A DNA stretch of 64,000 nt. Source: Dyadobacter luticola. GTDB taxonomy: Bacteria > Bacteroidota > Bacteroidia > Cytophagales > Spirosomataceae. Below the pieces are notes generated by a model. The model was not told the origin of the DNA. It saw only the letters and a program-made list of their open reading frames with translations, and did not search any database. The stretch's first letter is position 1, and each line of letters begins with the position of its first letter. This document shows, piece after piece, positions 60,473 to 64,000 of this stretch. Where the stretch lies: positions 2,464,375 to 2,528,374 of the forward strand of contig NZ_VCEJ01000002.1 of assembly GCF_005860805.1 (NCBI RefSeq). Direction: 5' to 3'. Made by a program: the position numbers and the translations under genes.

Positions 60473-61573
60473 ATGAGAAAACGATTTGTGTTTATTCCGG
60501 CTATGCTCCTGCTATTTCTGCTAAATTCTTTTGTGCTGAAACATAAGGGAGCGAAAACAAAATCCTTGACCGAGGGCACTTCATCGGAGGTTGCCAACAT
60601 CATTTTTAAATCTGCTGATGGTGGAAAAACCTGGCAGGACATTAGCAAAGGGCTGCCTGACAATTTGCAGAAAGGGGGTATACGGAGCGATGGTTTTTTG
60701 GCAAATGACCGTGGGCTTTATCTACGTGCCGGAAACAAGTTTTATCACAGTGAACCCAGTTTCGGCGCCACTATCTGGACAAAAGAAAACTTCCCCGGTA
60801 ACCAGGCTAGCATAGCGCCCGGCAAGAGCGGAATATTTGCCTACAACTTCAGAGGTCAATTTTTACAAAAAATAAACGGATCGGGCAACTGGTCGCCTAT
60901 GTACGCGAATTTTCAGGAGCAGGCGGTACGCCTGAACGGCGAGAAAGATTGGATGTATACACACTTTAAGGAGAAACTGGTACGCGATATTTTCGAAACG
61001 GCCGGAGGCACCGTTTTCATCGTTTGCAGCAATAGCCTTTTCAGATCAACGGACCGTGGAAAAACCTGGAAACAAGTGCAGGCCGGGAGTGGAACGATGA
61101 GATTGGTTGAGTCAGACGGCGTACTTCTGGCTACTTCCAAAGAGGGAATATTAAGGTCCACCGATGATGGCCAGAGCTGGGACCGCGTGATCGGTGACGA
61201 GGGTGCCGGAATCGCTGTAGAACGTATTGACGGCGGATTTGCGGCCATTGTTAACAACACCACAACCGGGACAAACAGCATGTACATTTCATTGGATAGC
61301 GGAAAAAACTGGAATGCCATCGGTGAAGACCTTAAACCTTCCTGGATTAGTTTGCTGATGAAAAAAACAGGATTGACCCAATCCTCATCAGATATTTCAT
61401 CCATCAAACAGATGGGCAAATATTTAGTCTGTGGTCGCTCAGACGGTATATTCCGCTCTTCGGACCTGGGCAAAACCTGGCAGCCACTAACACTTCCCCC
61501 GGTAGAAAATTTTGGCTTTAATTTTTCTGTTTCAGGCAATGTGATTTATGTGATACCCAATAAGGGATGTTGA
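60473..61573 (+). CDS. Exported Asp-box (BNR/sortilin-like) repeat protein
   Basis: A protein of about 366 residues with an N-terminal membrane/signal segment (MRKRFVFIPAMLLLFLLNSF). The body is a beta-propeller with at least five Asp-box repeats: SADGGKTW, STDRGKTW, STDDGQSW, SLDSGKNW and SSDLGKTW, each followed by a blade. Such proteins (sialidase-like, sortilin-like or photosystem-assembly-like) are often surface-binding rather than catalytic; I see no sialidase active-site arginines that would assign an enzyme. The ATG at 60473 follows an A-rich stretch typical of initiation sites in this phylum; an in-frame ATG at 60452 is possible. Confidence 0.8.
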   Translation: MRKRFVFIPAMLLLFLLNSFVLKHKGAKTKSLTEGTSSEVANIIFKSADGGKTWQDISKGLPDNLQKGGIRSDGFLANDRGLYLRAGNKFYHSEPSFGATIWTKENFPGNQASIAPGKSGIFAYNFRGQFLQKINGSGNWSPMYANFQEQAVRLNGEKDWMYTHFKEKLVRDIFETAGGTVFIVCSNSLFRSTDRGKTWKQVQAGSGTMRLVESDGVLLATSKEGILRSTDDGQSWDRVIGDEGAGIAVERIDGGFAAIVNNTTTGTNSMYISLDSGKNWNAIGEDLKPSWISLLMKKTGLTQSSSDISSIKQMGKYLVCGRSDGIFRSSDLGKTWQPLTLPPVENFGFNFSVSGNVIYVIPNKGC

Positions 61574-61620
61574 GTGGCTGCCAAACATTGAAACAATGTG
61601 TGCTTCAAAAACAGTTTTCC

Positions 61621-62502
61621 CTAAGCTTTGAAATAGTCGGCATAATCCTTCGCAAACTGATCAAAGCTGCGGGGCAGATTTCCGGTTGCATCCGCCACCC
61701 CGGATGCAACTTCGTCTGCTTCACCTCTTTGATAATGCGCGTAGTCTTCCACCAATCCTTCTGCCTGCCACTGGGGAAAGCCTACTTCCAGCAGCATTTT
61801 TTCCAAAGACCGGGAATCCAGATTCACGAACATGATCGGCGAACCTACTGCGGCTGACAGTTTTTCCGCTATATCATTATGTGAAAGTGCTTCGGGGCCG
61901 GTCAGGTTGTATATTTTGTCTTCTTGTGCCGGGTCGGTCAGCGCTGCTGCGGCAACCGCTGCAATGTCCCGGACATCGATCAAACTAATCCGGGCATCTC
62001 CTACTGCGCCGAAAAATACGCCCTGATTGCGGATCGTGTCTCGGAAACCCAGCAATCCCTGCATAAAAAGATTTGGCCTGAGAAAAGTAAATCGTAGCCC
62101 TGATTCACGGATTTCCTCCTCCACAGCGGCGTGATAGCGCAGGAAACGTACCGGCGAATCGGCACTGGCAGCCCACTGCGACAGCTTTACGATGTGCAGC
62201 ACACCGGCTTGCCTGGCCGCTTCCACAAACCTGAGCTGCTGTTCTTCTGCCTGCTCCGAAGAATTGGTAAGCAAGAAGGAGCGCTCGATTCCCTGCAATG
62301 CATTTGAAAGTGAACCCGCATCATCGAAATCACCTTGAACGAGCTCAGCGCCGGGCAGTTTTGCCAGATCGCCGGCCTTACTTATGGCGCGTACCATTGC
62401 TTTGAAATGCACTCCCCTGCCCGAAAGAGCTTTGCAGAGTTCCATCCCGACGCTACCTGTGGCGCCGGTTACCAGTATTTTGGGTGAAGCTGATTGTATC
62501 AT
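61621..62502 (-). CDS. NmrA-like NAD(P)-binding oxidoreductase (atypical SDR)
   Basis: A 293-residue Rossmann-fold protein of the NmrA/atypical SDR group. The cofactor loop is ILVTGATGSVGMELCKAL; other family segments are LVQGDFDDAGSLSNALQGIE, IVKLSQWAAS, FTFLRPNLFMQGLLG, RISLIDVRDIAAVAAAAL and YNLTGPEALSHNDIAEKL. The set resembles quinone-reductase-like QOR2-type or ergot-biosynthesis-like SDRs. The ATG at 62500-62502 is the true start; the longer frame crosses the divergent promoter. A perfect -7 element lies about 37 bases upstream. It is divergent from the AraC gene, which is its likely regulator. Confidence 0.92.
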   Translation of the reverse strand: MIQSASPKILVTGATGSVGMELCKALSGRGVHFKAMVRAISKAGDLAKLPGAELVQGDFDDAGSLSNALQGIERSFLLTNSSEQAEEQQLRFVEAARQAGVLHIVKLSQWAASADSPVRFLRYHAAVEEEIRESGLRFTFLRPNLFMQGLLGFRDTIRNQGVFFGAVGDARISLIDVRDIAAVAAAALTDPAQEDKIYNLTGPEALSHNDIAEKLSAAVGSPIMFVNLDSRSLEKMLLEVGFPQWQAEGLVEDYAHYQRGEADEVASGVADATGNLPRSFDQFAKDYADYFKA

Positions 62503-62538
62503 TTTGTTGAATGTTTTGTTATTTGCTTTAACTGCCGT

Positions 62539-62567
62539 CAAAATTAATGGTGCGCAAACCGCATAAA
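62539..62567 (-). promoter_or_regulatory. Candidate promoter of the NmrA-like gene
   Basis: On the minus strand TAATTTTG (62539-62546) fits the TAnnTTTG consensus exactly. A TTTA box 17 bases upstream (62564-62567) matches three of the four -33 bases. It sits in the 87-bp gap shared with the divergent AraC gene. Confidence 0.38.
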
Positions 62568-62589
62568 TTGTAAGAAAACGAAAGGGACT

Positions 62590-63420
62590 ATGCCGGAGAT
62601 TGGTGTTCATTTTGACCCGCCTGCCGCTTTGGCGGATGTGATCAAGCACTTTTATTGCATACAAACCGGCCCTGATTTCGAGCCGGTCTCGCAGCATTTA
62701 TCCCCAAGCCTGGAAATGATGCTGATCTTCAATTTCGGCCCGCCGGTACCCGCCGCTTTTGGGGATGCGCAAATTCCACTGAATCAGATCGGGAAGGTGG
62801 TTTTGATAGGGCCGCTGAGAAAAATGCTGCATTATAAGCTACTCCCCGAAACAGACCTGGTAGTGGTTACTTTTAATGCACATGGTTTTTACCGGCTTTT
62901 TGAAATTCCGGTTAATGAAATGCAGCCGGAGCTCATACATGACCCCGACAAGCTGCTGGGCATCCTGTCATTTGAAATGCTTTGGGAATCACTGCGATTA
63001 CGCAAAACCGAAGAACGCATTCAGATTTTGCTCGAGCACGCCGAAGCCTTTATCCAGGATCCTGAAACTGAGAGTCTTCCGTTGTTGGAAAGTATCGGGC
63101 AAAATCAGCTGTTTCAGACAAGTCCTTCAAAGGCAATCGCGTTGGACGCACACGTTTCAGAGCGGGTTATTCAAATGCGGTTTCAAAAATATGCCGGCTT
63201 TTCGAGCAAGGAGCACCTGCGCTATCTTCGCTTCAAGCAGGTGATTGACCACATTATTCACCAGGAGGGCGATATTGATTGGCTGGATATGGTAACCCAA
63301 TTCGGCTACCATGACCAAAGTCATTTAATCAAAGATTTCAAACATTATCTGGACACAACGCCCAGGAAATTTGTGCAGGATTTGCTTGGCAAAACATTTT
63401 GTGTGAACAAACCGAAATAA
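62590..63420 (+). CDS. AraC-family transcriptional regulator
   Basis: A 276-residue regulator. The N-terminal domain (about 1-150) starts EIGVHFDPPAALADVIKHFY and fits the DUF6597-type sensing domain of Bacteroidota AraC proteins. The C-terminal helix-turn-helix pair spans about 170-270, with FQKYAGFSSKEHLRYLRFKQ and TQFGYHDQSHLIKDFKHYLD ... TPRKF, the usual second recognition helix and end. It is divergent from the NmrA-like SDR gene with an 87-bp gap, the classical arrangement of a regulator and its target. The effector is unknown. Confidence 0.93.
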   Translation: MPEIGVHFDPPAALADVIKHFYCIQTGPDFEPVSQHLSPSLEMMLIFNFGPPVPAAFGDAQIPLNQIGKVVLIGPLRKMLHYKLLPETDLVVVTFNAHGFYRLFEIPVNEMQPELIHDPDKLLGILSFEMLWESLRLRKTEERIQILLEHAEAFIQDPETESLPLLESIGQNQLFQTSPSKAIALDAHVSERVIQMRFQKYAGFSSKEHLRYLRFKQVIDHIIHQEGDIDWLDMVTQFGYHDQSHLIKDFKHYLDTTPRKFVQDLLGKTFCVNKPK

Positions 63421-63506
63421 TGCCTTGCGACCGACATAAGCACGAAGAGACCATGGATTTTTGAAATTTTGTATCTTACCAAAAATTCAAAAACCCCCAC
63501 ACACGA

Positions 63507-64000
63507 ATGAAAACTTCCCTATCCCACCTCCCACAAAACAAGCAAGACCAGTTAAAAGCGGTTACCAAAATAATTCTGGACAAAGTCCCCGCCGAAATGA
63601 TCATCCTTTTCGGCAGCTACGCGCGCGGCGATTGGGTCGAAGATTACCAGGAGAAATACGAGTACGTCAGCGACTTCGACATTTTGATCATTACCAAAGA
63701 CAAAAATTCCGCCAGGCAAGTCAAGAAATCGCGGGAACTGGAAAAGGAATTAATGGACAATGCTGAAATCACGCGAACGAGCATTATCTACCATAGCATT
63801 GGTTTTGTGAATGACAAGATCGAGCGGAATTACTATTTCTTTGTCGATATTTTGAGAGAAGGAATTTTGCTTTTTGATTCCGGGAAATTCACTTTATCAG
63901 AGCCGAAGCTTATGAACCCAGAAGAAAGGCAATTAAAAGCTACGGATGCATTTGATCATTGGTTTAAATCAGCTTGTGCATTTTTGGTAGGTTTTAAACT
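63507..64000 (+). CDS. Nucleotidyltransferase (MNT) fused to a HEPN domain, N-terminal part
   Basis: The frame starts at ATG 63507 and runs off the window edge after 164 codons. Residues about 20-130 are a minimal nucleotidyltransferase: EMIILFGSYARGDWVEDYQE with the G-S-x-x-R-G motif at 36-41, and SDFDIL with the two metal-binding aspartates D56 and D58. About nine extra residues separate these motifs compared with the shortest MNTs. After a linker (PKLMNPEERQLKATDAFDHW) a helix begins, FKSACAFLVGFK, typical of the first helix of HEPN domains. Separate MNT and HEPN proteins are toxin-antitoxin partners in which the MNT AMPylates the HEPN ribonuclease; here they look fused. The HEPN active-site motif lies outside the window. 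Confidence 0.8.
   Translation, partial: MKTSLSHLPQNKQDQLKAVTKIILDKVPAEMIILFGSYARGDWVEDYQEKYEYVSDFDILIITKDKNSARQVKKSRELEKELMDNAEITRTSIIYHSIGFVNDKIERNYYFFVDILREGILLFDSGKFTLSEPKLMNPEERQLKATDAFDHWFKSACAFLVGFK

Noticed and set aside
61580..61600. ACATTG-AAA-CAATGT hairpin after the Asp-box gene as terminator
   Set aside because: The stem is only 6 bp and AT-rich, and no T-run follows it.
62503..62697. Longer N terminus for the NmrA-like protein
   Set aside because: It would overlap the divergent AraC gene and place 65 unrelated residues before the Rossmann motif, which should lie at the start.
1..64000. CRISPR arrays, tRNA or rRNA genes, prophage or restriction systems
   Set aside because: No regularly spaced repeats, cloverleaf-like segments, rRNA stretches or phage/restriction gene patterns were seen on reading both strands.

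Overview
The window looks like chromosomal DNA of a Bacteroidota bacterium of the order Cytophagales, most like Dyadobacter or a relative in the Spirosomaceae. The reasons are three SusC-type TonB receptors with two SusD partners, a hybrid two-component system with Reg_prop, Y_Y_Y, kinase, receiver and AraC domains, a 7TMR-DISM sensor, SPW-repeat and DUF1080 proteins, lipoproteins with Bacteroidota-style signals, weak Shine-Dalgarno sites and promoters of the TAnnTTTG type. GC content looks close to 50% by eye, apart from one AT-rich gene near 52.6-55.0 kb. I saw no rRNA, tRNA, CRISPR array, phage or complete insertion sequence.

Region by region. 1-6.7 kb (minus strand): the N-terminal half of a SusC receptor cut by the window edge, a 7TMR-DISM membrane sensor whose output domain is a transposase-derived zinc ribbon plus helix-turn-helix, an AlkX/YcaQ-type DNA glycosylase and an astacin-like lipoprotein protease. 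6.9-19.2 kb: an M13 peptidase, an FtsX-type permease, msrA, an SMP-30-like propeller, an M19 dipeptidase, a Tat-exported unknown and an M2 peptidase, with a 28-bp perfect inverted repeat at 15.8 kb. 19.2-34.5 kb: a multi-PAS histidine kinase, a DHFR-like reductase, and a giant hybrid two-component regulator divergent from a SusC-SusD-(cytochrome c/PA14/propeller) operon. A 21-bp-spaced direct repeat lies in the divergent gap. 34.5-39.1 kb: two divergent small operons (MBL hydrolase and LLM flavin oxidoreductase; Zn-alcohol dehydrogenase with three small proteins).

39.2-50.4 kb is a compact minus-strand run of eight genes: three GT4-type, one MurG/GT28-like and one GT2-type glycosyltransferase, then SusC, SusD and an MFS transporter. 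The glycosyltransferases overlap by 4-8 bp. 50.5-64 kb holds small conserved proteins (DUF2200, DUF3253, SnoaL-like), an AT-rich TonB-receptor-like gene probably acquired by transfer, transaldolase with a BLUF photoreceptor, a YncE-like propeller/phosphoesterase lipoprotein, a DUF1080 protein, an Asp-box protein, an NmrA-like SDR divergent from an AraC regulator, and the start of a fused nucleotidyltransferase-HEPN protein.

The best candidate for something undescribed is the sensor at 1872-3818. It has the whole receptor half of a 7TMR-DISM protein, a long coiled coil, and in place of the usual output domain an intact four-cysteine IS1595/ISXO2-type zinc ribbon and helix-turn-helix without the DDE nuclease. 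This suggests a transposase DNA-binding module recruited as a transcriptional output. It lies directly upstream of a susC gene whose leader carries repeated TTATATCAG motifs. All family assignments rest on reading the sequence, not on database searches.
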